15,949 nucleotides of DNA from Actinomycetes bacterium (GTDB taxonomy: Bacteria; Actinomycetota; Actinomycetes; Propionibacteriales; Propionibacteriaceae): positions 1 to 15,949 of the forward strand of contig JAEWIK010000374.1 of NCBI GenBank assembly GCA_023387135.1, written 5' to 3'. The notes under the pieces were generated by a model. That model was not told the DNA's origin. It saw only the letters and a program-made list of their open reading frames with translations, and made no database searches. Position 1 is the stretch's first letter. Every line of letters starts with the position of its first letter. The position numbers and the translations under genes were made by a program. Below are positions 1 through 6,806 of the stretch, in pieces.

Positions 1-701
1 CTCGCGACGGCGAGGATGTCGGCAGGAGGTCCCAGCACCGCGCTGCCGTCCCCGGGCAGCCAGATCATCGAGTCCGCGGCGTGCATGACCCTCTCCAGCC
101 GGTGCTCGGCCAGCACGACAGTCAGGCCCACGTCGTGGACGAGGTTGGAGATGGCGGCGAGGACGTCCTGGGCGGCCGTCGGGTCGAGCGCCGACGTGGG
201 CTCGTCGAGCACCAGCACGCGCGGCTGCGCGGCGAGCACGGCGGCGATCGCCACCCGCTGCTGCTGCCCGCCGGAGAGTTCGGTGAGTTGGCGGCGGCGC
301 AGGTCGGCGATGCCCATGAGGTCGAGAGTCTCCTCGACCCGCTTGCGCATGGCGGTGGGGGAGATCCCCAGCTGTTCCATCCCGTAGGCGATCTCGTCCT
401 CGACGGTGTCGGTGACGAAGCCACGCAGCGGGTCCTGGCCCACGTAGCCCACGACATCGGCCAGGTCACGGGGCCGGTGGTGGGCCGTGTCGCGTCCCTC
501 GACCAGGACGCGTCCCGTGAGCGTGCCGCCGGTGAAGTGGGGGACGAGGCCGTTGACGGCCCCGAGCAGGGTCGACTTCCCGCTGCCGGTTCCTCCCACG
601 ACGAGGCAGAGGTCGCCCTCGGGCAGGGTGAACGACACCTCGTCGAGAGTGGGGGACGGGGCTCCCACGTAGCTGACGGTGACGTCGTCGAAGGTGATCA
701 C
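1..701 (-). CDS. ECF transporter ATPase subunit (EcfA/CbiO-like), C-terminus cut off by window edge
   Basis: ATP-binding subunit of an energy-coupling-factor vitamin or metal importer; it would hydrolyse ATP on the cytoplasmic face and drive the T component encoded just upstream. The 233 visible residues, read from a GTG start, contain Walker A GGTGSGKS (36-43), signature LSGGQ (142-146), Walker B VLVLDEP (162-168) and the H-loop histidine H200 in LAEHRLE, in the order and spacing usual for ABC ATPases. The frame stays open to base 1, so the end, and whether a second ATPase domain is fused to it, is unknown. The GTG overlaps the TGA of the EcfT gene (GTGA) and has no clear Shine-Dalgarno, so translation is probably coupled. 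The B12 riboswitch heading the operon suggests a corrinoid or cobalt substrate; the ATPase sequence itself does not identify the substrate. Confidence 0.93.
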   Translation of the reverse strand, partial: MITFDDVTVSYVGAPSPTLDEVSFTLPEGDLCLVVGGTGSGKSTLLGAVNGLVPHFTGGTLTGRVLVEGRDTAHHRPRDLADVVGYVGQDPLRGFVTDTVEDEIAYGMEQLGISPTAMRKRVEETLDLMGIADLRRRQLTELSGGQQQRVAIAAVLAAQPRVLVLDEPTSALDPTAAQDVLAAISNLVHDVGLTVVLAEHRLERVMHAADSMIWLPGDGSAVLGPPADILAVA

Positions 702-1894
702 GAGTGGACCAGCCGGGTGTGTTCGGAAGGCCGGGGGCGGAGCCCGCGCAGCCTGGCCGCGGTGGGCGTCGCGGCGGTCTCGTCCGGGCGCGTCCTGGCC
801 CGGGTGGCGGCGAGCGGGACGACCACGAGGGCGACGATGAGGAGCATCGGCACGGTGAGCTCTGGCCAGACCAGCGGGTAGGTGCTCGGGGCGAGGGCGC
901 CGGGGGCGAGCAGCGCCGCCCAGCCGGGGGTGAGGCCGGCGACGTCGGTCCAGCCGAGCGCCATGGTGAACGCCGCCGCGACGACGCCTGACGCGGCGAC
1001 GACAGTCTCACGGGCGCCCCACGGATGCGGGAGGTAGCGGGTGACGCGCAGCCTGGCGCCGGCCCTGCGCAGGCCGAGCGCCGTCCCCAGCCCGCCGAGG
1101 ACGACGAGGACGGCTGCCACCTCCCACCACGACGTGCTCAGCAGGAGGAAGACCCCCATGACCGCCGTCATGGAGGAGACGAGCATGACAGGGAGCGTGC
1201 CCGCCACGGGGAGGCCCTTCGTGCGGGCGAACCCGCGCGCCTCCATGCCCGCCGCGAGGCTCAACGACCTGTCGATGGCGTCGGCCAGGACGGGCAGGGC
1301 GATGGTCCCGAAGGTCTTCAGGCCGGTCGTGGAGTCGCCGCGGAGCCGCCGCGCCTTCCGCACCCGTTGCACGCTCTCGATCAACTGCGGGGCGACGCTG
1401 AGGGCTATCACGACGGCGACCGACGCCTCGTAGAGCGCCGCCGGCACCGAGCGCAGCGCCTGCCGGGGGTTCGCCAGCGCATTGGCGGCGCCCAGGCAGA
1501 GCAGCATCACGGCGAGCCTGAAGGCGTCGTACAGCGTGGCGGCGAGGCCTTCGGCGGTGACGGCGCCGCCCAGCCGGATTCCCGCTGCCCAGTCGGGCAG
1601 GGGAACCTCCGGCAGGGCGAACAGCACCGTCTCACCGGCGTTCGCACCCATGACCACCTGGAAGAAGACCCGCATGCCGATGACGAACAGCGCCAACAGC
1701 AGGTAGGCCTTCACCGACCGCGCCCACGGCGCCGACCCGCGCCGCAGCATCACCACCACGACGACGGCGGTGGCGAGCAGCGCGAGCAGCAGGGGATTGG
1801 TGGTGGCGCTGACGGCGAGGCCGATGCCTATCGCCCAGCACCACCAGGCCCACGGGTGCAGAGTCGTCAGTGCTTCCTTCCTCTCCAGAACCAC
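698..1894 (-). CDS. ECF transporter transmembrane T component (EcfT/CbiQ-like) with long C-terminal extension
   Basis: Membrane scaffold that couples ECF ATPases to a substrate-binding S component. It has hydrophobic segments near residues 16-50, 62-82, 120-142 and 155-172, then the two Arg-containing coupling-helix motifs expected of EcfT: RKARRLRG (179-186) and MEARGFAR (217-224). Usual EcfT proteins end soon after, at roughly 250-280 residues. This one continues to 398, with further hydrophobic stretches near 233-275, 297-315 and 345-363 and a charged tail, so it carries an extra membrane module of unknown role. The start is uncertain. A GTG at 1894 gives 398 residues, but an AGGAAGGA Shine-Dalgarno sits inside that reading and points to a CTG at 1870 that overlaps the upstream TGA as CTGA, giving 390 residues beginning LTTLHPWAW. 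Its stop overlaps the start of the ATPase gene. Confidence 0.9.
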   Translation of the reverse strand: MVLERKEALTTLHPWAWWCWAIGIGLAVSATTNPLLLALLATAVVVVVMLRRGSAPWARSVKAYLLLALFVIGMRVFFQVVMGANAGETVLFALPEVPLPDWAAGIRLGGAVTAEGLAATLYDAFRLAVMLLCLGAANALANPRQALRSVPAALYEASVAVVIALSVAPQLIESVQRVRKARRLRGDSTTGLKTFGTIALPVLADAIDRSLSLAAGMEARGFARTKGLPVAGTLPVMLVSSMTAVMGVFLLLSTSWWEVAAVLVVLGGLGTALGLRRAGARLRVTRYLPHPWGARETVVAASGVVAAAFTMALGWTDVAGLTPGWAALLAPGALAPSTYPLVWPELTVPMLLIVALVVVPLAATRARTRPDETAATPTAARLRGLRPRPSEHTRLVHS

Positions 1895-2712
1895 CAGCCG
1901 ACGCCGAGCGCGGCGAGCACGATCAGGACGCCCGCGACGATGGCGCCCACCGGGCTGCCGCCGGCCGCCTGCGCGGGAGTGACCTCGGACCGGGGAGCGG
2001 CGGTGACCTCGGCCGTCGCGACGGGCGTGGCGGACGAGGCGACCGGGGTCGCCGTCGGTGCGCTGCTCGCCGGTGAGGACGTGGGAGCCTGCGTCGGTAT
2101 GGCAGAGGAGGCTTCCGGTGTCGCCGTCGCGGCGGTCGGCCTGGGTGTCGGCTTGGCGGTCGTCGTCGCCTTGCCGGTCGCCTTCGGCGTGGGCTTCGGG
2201 CTGGCGGTGGCCGGCGGCTTGCTGGTCGCGGAGGCTGTCGGCGCGGTGGGTGCCGCGACGCCGGCGGGCGGCTTCGCGCCCGGCGGGTCGTTGCTGTCGT
2301 CGAGGCTGACGTAGTGCCAGCCCTCCGCCGTGCCCTTCTTCGGATGGGAGGTGGTGGCCCCCTCGGTCGCGTACGACCAGGCGGTCCAGCTCCCGTCCGA
2401 CTTCAGGGTGGCCTGCCAGTACGACCAGTAGGCCTTGTTGATGTCGGGCTTGGTGGGCTTGCCGCCGATGGTCGACACGAAGCCGCCGGCGATGGTCGGG
2501 TCGAGCCCGACGCTGGTCAGCGCCGCGACCCCGGTGCCGTAGCTGGTGGCGCAGTCAGTCTTCGTGCCGCCACCTTCGCTGCCGAAGTCGACGACCACCC
2601 AGACGCCGTTGCAGGTCTCGGCCTGGGGCAGGACCTGGGCCGCCGCGGGGACGGCAGCCGCGCCGGCGACCAGCGTCGCCGTCAGCGCGGCAGCCAGCAG
2701 CGCCCGCTTCAC
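1867..2712 (-). CDS. Secreted, membrane-anchored DUF4430-like (transcobalamin beta-domain-like) protein
   Basis: Probable extracellular corrinoid-binding partner. The 281 residues fall into four parts: a signal peptide (1-25, MKRALLAAAL... ending AAA|Q); a globular domain (about 33-136) with Cys34 and Cys54 and an aromatic-rich run including YWSYWQATL and GSWTAWSY, resembling the DUF4430/transcobalamin C-terminal fold; a Pro/Thr/Ala/Ser stalk of about 105 residues (143-250); and one membrane span (255-276) followed by the short basic tail RGRK. The product should therefore sit outside the cell on a stalk. The GTG start at 2712 overlaps the TGA of the preceding alpha-barrel gene (GTGA), which sets the start despite a longer open frame upstream. 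The family assignment is by recalled sequence pattern, without a profile search. The riboswitch and ECF neighbours support a B12 role. A generic adhesin is the main alternative. Confidence 0.78.
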   Translation of the reverse strand: MKRALLAAALTATLVAGAAAVPAAAQVLPQAETCNGVWVVVDFGSEGGGTKTDCATSYGTGVAALTSVGLDPTIAGGFVSTIGGKPTKPDINKAYWSYWQATLKSDGSWTAWSYATEGATTSHPKKGTAEGWHYVSLDDSNDPPGAKPPAGVAAPTAPTASATSKPPATASPKPTPKATGKATTTAKPTPRPTAATATPEASSAIPTQAPTSSPASSAPTATPVASSATPVATAEVTAAPRSEVTPAQAAGGSPVGAIVAGVLIVLAALGVGWWFWRGRKH

Positions 2713-3890
2713 AGGGTGACCCTGGCGGTCGGCGTGGAGGTCCTGGTGACCTTCTTGTAGCCGGTGCCCTTCGAGGTGACCTTGACGGTGAGCTTCCTGC
2801 CCTTGTCGGCCTTCGTCACGGTGTAGGTGGCACCGGTGGCGCCCTTGATGGCCTTGCCGTTGCGGTACCACCTGTAGCCGAACGACGCCGGCTGCGGCTT
2901 CCACGTTCCCGTGACGGCGGTCAGCGTCTGGCCGACCTTGGCGGTGCCGGTGATCCTCGGCTTCGGGGCCTTCGCGTAGTCGCACGAGGTGAGCTTCAGG
3001 CTGGCGGTCAGCATCGTGCGGCCGGTGACGAGGTACAGCGCCTCGGCGGTGGCGTAAGGATCCGACGTGGTGCCGTTCAGCGAGTTGGGGAAGCCGCCGT
3101 CCTTGAGCTGCTGGGTGGCGAGCCACGACCTCGCCTTCTTGACGCTGTCGGGGTACTTGCCCGCGACCTTGAGCGCCGAGCCGAGCAGGCCCGTGCTGTC
3201 GGAGGGCGACCAGGTGCCCCAGTAGCCCTTGGCGTTCTGGGTCTTCTTCGCCCAGTAGGCGGCCCTGGAGAGTTGCTTGCCGTGGCCACCGGCCGCCTTG
3301 AGGGCGAGGATCGCCAGGCCCGTGGTGTCGGGGTCGGCGGTGAAGGTGCCGCCGAAGGTGTAGCCGAACGCGCCGCTGGCGTCCTGCTGCGCGACGAGGT
3401 TCTTCACGATGCTGGCGGGGATCTTCGCCTTCGCGCGCTTGAGAGCGATGATCGCCAGGCTCTGGGAGAAGGCGGACGGCATGGAGCCGATCTGGCCGTT
3501 CTTGGGGAGGCCTGCGGTGATGCCCTTGACGAGGTTCACCGTGCCGAAGCTCTTCGGGTTCAGGCCGAGCGCCTTCACGGCGATGGCGAGGTTGGCCGCC
3601 GCGGCGGGGCTGCCCGCGGTGTACGTCTTCGCCTGCTTCGCCAGGTCGTTGACGATCGCGTGGACGGAGCCGGCGTAGGTGCACTTGCCCTTCGCCGCGA
3701 GACCGAGCGCCGCGGTGATCTCGGTGCTGGGTGTCCCTACCACCGACCCCACCTTGCTCGAGAGGTACTTCGCCGCGGTGGTGGAGTTGGAGTTGGTCGC
3801 CGCCGAGGCGGTGGGTACTGCCGCAGGGGCGACGAACGCGACAGCGGCCGCAATCCCGGCAGCCAGGAGTCGCTTGAAGGTGAGAGACAT
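2709..3890 (-). CDS. Secreted alpha-barrel protein with prenyltransferase/transcobalamin-type repeats and C-terminal Ig-like domain
   Basis: First protein of the B12-riboswitch operon and the likely alpha half of a bacterial transcobalamin-like pair. The 393 residues begin with a signal peptide (1-30, ending TASA|A). Residues about 35-305 form repeated helical hairpins of the alpha6/alpha6-barrel type: SLAIIALKRA (144-153), DPDTTGLAILALKAA (186-200), DSTGLLGSALKVAG (231-244), QQLKDGGFPNS (260-270). The short TGLA-x-x-AL pattern recalls the barrel of human intrinsic factor. Cys70 and Cys303 are the only cysteines and could form a disulfide. Residues about 310-393 are a beta-sandwich repeat common in actinobacterial surface proteins (GYRWYRNGKAIKGA, YTVTKADKGRKLTV). 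There is no membrane anchor, so it is probably free, wall-bound, or held by the stalked partner. The ATG has AAAGGA 6 bases upstream. Polyprenyl cyclase activity is unlikely because the protein is secreted and no DXDD-type motif is seen. Confidence 0.8.
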   Translation of the reverse strand: MSLTFKRLLAAGIAAAVAFVAPAAVPTASAATNSNSTTAAKYLSSKVGSVVGTPSTEITAALGLAAKGKCTYAGSVHAIVNDLAKQAKTYTAGSPAAAANLAIAVKALGLNPKSFGTVNLVKGITAGLPKNGQIGSMPSAFSQSLAIIALKRAKAKIPASIVKNLVAQQDASGAFGYTFGGTFTADPDTTGLAILALKAAGGHGKQLSRAAYWAKKTQNAKGYWGTWSPSDSTGLLGSALKVAGKYPDSVKKARSWLATQQLKDGGFPNSLNGTTSDPYATAEALYLVTGRTMLTASLKLTSCDYAKAPKPRITGTAKVGQTLTAVTGTWKPQPASFGYRWYRNGKAIKGATGATYTVTKADKGRKLTVKVTSKGTGYKKVTRTSTPTARVTL

Positions 3891-3984
3891 CTTGGTCCTT
3901 TCGCGCGGGGCACCTGGTGAAACCGGGCCAGCAGCGCGCTGTCCGACTCCCCCGCATGCCACGACGGGTTTCAATGAGCCAGAA

Positions 3985-4078
3985 CTTTGTGCAGGCAGTC
4001 CGACTTCGAGGGCCCTGGGGCCCCCGTCACGGTTGCGGGTCAGTGCCGGACTCTCACCGGCTTCCCCTGCAAAGGTTC
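3985..4078 (-). promoter_or_regulatory. Cobalamin (B12) riboswitch aptamer
   Basis: On the minus strand the conserved core of a B12 riboswitch is read. It has GGGAAGCCGGTGAGAGTCC with a GCCGG/CCGGC hairpin, then ACTGACCCGCAACCGTGA (the CCCGCAAC box), a GC-rich hairpin (GGGCCC...GGGCCC), and the closing AGTCGGACTGCCTGC. The ends pair as CTTTGCAGG (4074-4066) with CCTGCACAAAG (3995-3985, two bases bulged), forming P1. About 94 bases follow to the ATG at 3890. They contain possible competing stems (TGAAACC with GGTTTCA; GCGGGG with CCCCGC) near the ribosome site, and no T-rich terminator. Control of translation initiation is therefore more likely than attenuation. Binding of cobalamin would normally switch the uptake operon off. 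Confidence 0.93.
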
Positions 4079-4107
4079 AGGTGGGCCAAGACTAGCCCAC
4101 CTGAACC
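4074..4107 (-). terminator. Perfect 13-bp inverted repeat, terminator-like, with a -10-like box in its loop
   Basis: Arms GGTTCAGGTGGGC and GCCCACCTGAACC (4074-4086 and 4095-4107) are perfectly complementary around an 8-base loop. On the minus strand the stem follows the stop of the 11-mer-repeat gene by 24 bases and is followed by TTTGC, so it could end that transcript. The minus-strand loop carries TAGTCT (4094-4089), a TANNNT -10 box that would start the riboswitch RNA inside the second arm; no good -35 is visible. A regulator-binding dyad is the alternative reading. Confidence 0.6.
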
Positions 4108-4131
4108 TGATCGTGTGCCGCAGCGTCGGTC

Positions 4132-4503
4132 TCAGACGCTGCCGGGACCGCCAGTCGTCTCGTCGGAGTCGTTGTTGACGAGGCCCTTCACCTTCTGGGT
4201 CGCGTCGGCGGCGAAGTCCTTGACAGTCGTCGTCGCGTCCTCGGCGAACTTCTTGGCCTGGTCGGGCAGGTCCTCGGCGAAGTCCTTGATCCTGGTCGTC
4301 GCGTCCTCGGCGACGTCCTTGATCTTGACTGTCGCATCGGCGGCGAGGTCCTTCGCCTGCCGGGCGGCGGGGCCCGCCACCTCGCCGACCTTCTCGGCGG
4401 CGTCCTCGGCGAACTCCTTGATGTTCTCGATGGCGTCCTCGGCGAAGTCCTTGATCTTGTCGAAGATGCGCCCCTGCTCGGGGCCGGAGGTCTGGTCGCT
4501 CAT
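4132..4503 (-). CDS. Small 11-residue-repeat amphipathic helical protein (LEA/apolipoprotein-like), function unknown
   Basis: A 123-residue hydrophilic protein with no signal peptide, membrane span or cysteine. Residues 17-104 are eight tandem repeats of exactly 11 residues: IKDFAEDAIEN, IKEFAEDAAEK, VGEVAGPAARQ, AKDLAADATVK, IKDVAEDATTR, IKDFAEDLPDQ, AKKFAEDATTT, VKDFAADATQK. A decayed ninth begins VKGLV. Hydrophobic residues at repeat positions 1, 4 and 5 with alternating Lys and Asp/Glu suggest a long amphipathic helix, as in LEA group 3, synuclein and apolipoproteins, which fold on membranes or on drying. A stress-protective or membrane-associated role is inference. ATG with GAGGAG 4 bases upstream supports the start; TAGGCT at 4541-4536 is a possible -10. 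The gene lies between the RNA-modification operon and the B12 operon with no obvious functional tie to either. Confidence 0.82.
   Translation of the reverse strand: MSDQTSGPEQGRIFDKIKDFAEDAIENIKEFAEDAAEKVGEVAGPAARQAKDLAADATVKIKDVAEDATTRIKDFAEDLPDQAKKFAEDATTTVKDFAADATQKVKGLVNNDSDETTGGPGSV
4192..4455 (-). repeat. Eight 33-bp tandem coding repeats
   Basis: The DNA encoding residues 17-104 of the helical protein repeats with a 33-bp period. Recurring pieces such as GTCCTCGGCGAAGTCCTTGA (plus strand) appear several times with scattered substitutions. The length is exactly 264 bp with no indels, so the array grew by in-frame duplication and then diverged. Confidence 0.8.
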
Positions 4504-4554
4504 GTCGCTCCTCGTGGTAGGGCCGATGATCCCCCAGCCTAGGCAGCCTGCGGT

Positions 4555-5163
4555 TCAGGCACCACGGCTCGCGGCGGCCCGCACGGCGAAGACCCTGAAG
4601 CCCCGGGCGCTGGCGGTGCGTTCGCACTCCCAGCCCTGCTCCCCGAGCCAGCGCTGCAGCGAGTCGGCCCCGAGGTTCCTGCCCACCACCAGCCGCGCCA
4701 CGCCGCCGGGCCGCAGGCGCGGCAGCCAGGTCAGCAACAGGTCGTGCAGCGCGTCCTTGCCGATGCGGATCGGAGGGTTCGACCAGATCTCGTCGTAACG
4801 GGCGTCGGGGTCCGCGTCGTCGGGCCGGAGGGCGTGGACGCGCTCGCCCACGCCGTGCCTGGCGGCGTTGGCGGACGTCAGGGCGAGGGCGCGTTCGTTC
4901 ACGTCGACAGCATCGACTTCGGCGCCGGGGCAGGCCGTCGCCAGCGCGACCGCCAGCACGCCGTAGCCGCAGCCGAGGTCGAGCAGCCTGGTCGCCCCGT
5001 CGGGTGGCGCCGACTCGCGCAGCAGGACCGACGTGCCGGGGTCGAGCCGTTCGGCGGAGAACACCCCGTCGGCGGTCTCGAACTCCCAGTCGGTCTCCCA
5101 GAAGGTCATCGAGACAGTGCGGCAGTTCTCGGCACCCGTCGGGGTGATGAAGTAGTGGCTCAT
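4555..5163 (-). CDS. rsmC: RsmC-like class I SAM methyltransferase (probable 16S rRNA guanine-N2)
   Basis: Probable S-adenosylmethionine-dependent methyltransferase acting on a guanine N2 of ribosomal RNA; RsmC in E. coli modifies G1207 of 16S rRNA. The 202 residues contain the SAM-binding loop LDLGCGYG (61-68), an acidic strand end VDAVDVN (83-89), and the catalytic SNPPIRIGK (128-136), whose NPPxRxG form is characteristic of the RsmC/RlmG group. The length matches the single-domain catalytic half; the N-terminal duplicate domain of E. coli RsmC is absent, as is usual for the short versions in Gram-positive bacteria. The ATG overlaps the truA stop as ATGA, so it is the third gene of a trmB-truA-rsmC transcript. 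The exact target base is not shown by sequence. Confidence 0.85.
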   Translation of the reverse strand: MSHYFITPTGAENCRTVSMTFWETDWEFETADGVFSAERLDPGTSVLLRESAPPDGATRLLDLGCGYGVLAVALATACPGAEVDAVDVNERALALTSANAARHGVGERVHALRPDDADPDARYDEIWSNPPIRIGKDALHDLLLTWLPRLRPGGVARLVVGRNLGADSLQRWLGEQGWECERTASARGFRVFAVRAAASRGA

Positions 5164-5999
5164 TCGGCCTCCGGCTCGAAGCTGGCGGGGGAGTCGTCGC
5201 AGGGCAGTTCCCGCCGGGCGCGGGCCTCCAGCGCGCGGGCGGCGAGCTGGTCGTCGGGCGGGTAGCCGACCTCTTCGAGGACGAGTCCGGCGGCGGGCAT
5301 CACCGGCACCTCGCCGGCCCGGGCGCCGAGGTCGACCAGGCCCGCCAGCCAGGCGGCGTCCCTGCGTCCGGTGGCCACCTCCGTCAGGGCGCCCACCAGC
5401 GAGCGGACCATGGAGTGGCAGAAGGCGTCGGCCTTGACGGTGATCTCCACGCCGCGGTCTCGCCGGGCGTGCAGCACCTGGAGGGTCCTGATCGTCGTCG
5501 CGCCGTCCCGCGCCTTGCAGAACGCGGCGAAGTCGTGCAGCCCGAGCAGGGCGCTGGCGGCGCCGTTCAGCGCCTCGACGTCCACCGGGCCGCGGACCCT
5601 CACGACGTGGCCGCGCAGCAGCGGGTCGGCGTCGCCGTCGGCCAGCCGGTAGGCATAGCGCCGCCAGATCGCCGAGAACCTGGCGTCGAAGCCGTCCGGG
5701 GCGACGGTGACGTCCTTCACCACGACATCGTCGGGCAGCGCGCGCCGCAGCCGCCGCAGCAGGCTCCCGGCCAGTTCCACGCCGCCGAGTTCGTCGGGGA
5801 GATCGACGTGGGCCACCTGCCCGCGGGCGTGCACCCCGGCGTCGGTGCGTCCCGCGACGGTGAGGGCAGGCGGCTCGTCGAGGCGGAGGATCCGGCCCAG
5901 CCAGGCCTCGAGTTCCCCCTGGACGGTACGCAGCCCCGTCTGCGCGGCCCAGCCGTGGAAGCCTGTGCCGTCGTAGGCGATGTCGAGCCTGTACCTCAT
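5160..5999 (-). CDS. truA: tRNA pseudouridine synthase A
   Basis: Converts uridines 38-40 in the tRNA anticodon arm to pseudouridine. The 279 residues start [18 protein letters not shown], the typical TruA opening, and carry the catalytic aspartate D53 in [18 protein letters not shown] (49-66). A later stretch [17 protein letters not shown] matches the conserved F-x-x-x-M-V-R segment. The start at 5999 is chosen because the conserved fold begins there and ATG overlaps the trmB stop (ATGA); the frame is open further upstream but that part is antisense-like GC-rich sequence overlapping trmB. In many actinomycetes truA lies between rplQ and rplM, whereas here it is embedded with two other RNA modification genes. 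The assignment is firm. Confidence 0.96.
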   Translation of the reverse strand: MRYRLDIAYDGTGFHGWAAQTGLRTVQGELEAWLGRILRLDEPPALTVAGRTDAGVHARGQVAHVDLPDELGGVELAGSLLRRLRRALPDDVVVKDVTVAPDGFDARFSAIWRRYAYRLADGDADPLLRGHVVRVRGPVDVEALNGAASALLGLHDFAAFCKARDGATTIRTLQVLHARRDRGVEITVKADAFCHSMVRSLVGALTEVATGRRDAAWLAGLVDLGARAGEVPVMPAAGLVLEEVGYPPDDQLAARALEARARRELPCDDSPASFEPEAE

Positions 6000-6715
6000 C
6001 GCCGTCGGTAGCAGAGGTCGATGATCGGACGGCCCGCCGCCACGCCGCGGGCTTCGTACTTGGTGACGGGACGGGGCTCCCAGCGTGGCACGGCGCCCTC
6101 GCTCACGAGGCCGGGCACGGCGTCCAGCACCTCGCGCGCGTGGTCGGCATAGCCCGCCCAGTCGGTGGCGATCCGCCACCTGCCGCCGGGGACGAGCTTG
6201 CTCGCGACGACGGCGGCGAAGTCGGGGTTGACCAGCCTGCGCTTGTGATGCCGCGCCTTGTGCCAGGGGTCGGGGAAGAACGTCCAGAGTTCGGTGATGG
6301 AGGAGTCGTCGAGCGCCGTGGCCACCGCCTGCGTGCCGTCGGCGACCACCACCCTCACGTTGTCGACACCGGACCGATGCAGCTTCGACAGCATGCTGGC
6401 GACCGCCGGCTCGAACACCTCGAAGGCGAGGATGTCGGCCTCGGGGAAGTGGTGAGCGAGGGCCGTCACGGCGTCGCCGTTGCCGGCGCCGATCTCGACC
6501 ATGAGCGGGCCGCGCCTGCCGAACACGCGCTCGACGTCGATGTGGGCGTCCCTGGCGATCGAGGTGACCCGTTCTCCCGCCGGCAGGTCGAGCACCCAGC
6601 GCTCGCGCAGCGTCTCCCAGGCCTTGAGCTGGGAAGGGTTCATGCGTGCGCTGCGCCTGACGTACGTCACCACGTCGCGGTGGATTCTCGGTTCGGCGGT
6701 AGGCACGGCCGCCAT
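5996..6715 (-). CDS. trmB: tRNA (guanine-N7)-methyltransferase
   Basis: Makes m7G46 in the variable loop of tRNA using S-adenosylmethionine. The 239 residues have the SAM site VEIGAGNGD (73-81), the acidic FEVFEPA, the TrmB signature [16 protein letters not shown] (146-161), and the C-terminal TKYEARG (218-224) corresponding to the family's TKFExRG. It heads the trmB-truA-rsmC chain, whose members overlap by 4 bases. The ATG at 6715 has no Shine-Dalgarno at normal distance. A GTG four codons in (6706) sits 7 bases after a CACAAT sequence and is an alternative, possibly leaderless, start. The N-terminal 25 residues are poorly conserved in this family, so the choice cannot be settled here. Confidence 0.95.
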   Translation of the reverse strand: MAAVPTAEPRIHRDVVTYVRRSARMNPSQLKAWETLRERWVLDLPAGERVTSIARDAHIDVERVFGRRGPLMVEIGAGNGDAVTALAHHFPEADILAFEVFEPAVASMLSKLHRSGVDNVRVVVADGTQAVATALDDSSITELWTFFPDPWHKARHHKRRLVNPDFAAVVASKLVPGGRWRIATDWAGYADHAREVLDAVPGLVSEGAVPRWEPRPVTKYEARGVAAGRPIIDLCYRRR

Positions 6716-6806
6716 TGTGCCAGCTTCGCTCCCGGCGGGTTGCTGGCCGCCCGGTCGCGCACGGGGCGCGGGCGACCGCCGTTTCGGCCGGGCGGCGGGT
6801 TTCCGC

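Noticed and set aside
1..1894. Reading of the ECF genes as a CbiMNQO cobalt importer
   Set aside because: Not excluded, since cobalt importers can also be under B12 riboswitches, but no CbiM or CbiN is visible and the two secreted corrinoid-carrier-like proteins favour a corrinoid substrate.
1025..2314. Long plus-strand open frame opposite the EcfT and beta-domain genes
   Set aside because: Antisense shadow typical of high-GC DNA: His/Gln/Arg/Gly-rich composition, no domain, while the minus strand carries signal peptide, membrane spans and motifs.
1867..3957. One 696-codon open frame on the minus strand spanning both secreted-protein genes
   Set aside because: Its upstream half is the alpha-barrel gene read out of frame (Arg/Gly/His-rich, no domain). 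Only the part from the GTG at 2712, with a signal peptide, is credible.
3891..3974. 28-codon upstream extension of the alpha-barrel protein (MKPVVACGG...)
   Set aside because: It lies in the riboswitch expression platform, would push the signal peptide inside, and lacks the good ribosome site seen before the ATG at 3890.
4192..4455. 33-bp repeat array considered as a CRISPR or minisatellite
   Set aside because: Repeats are contiguous with no spacers, diverged, and in phase with a coding frame, so they are protein repeats.
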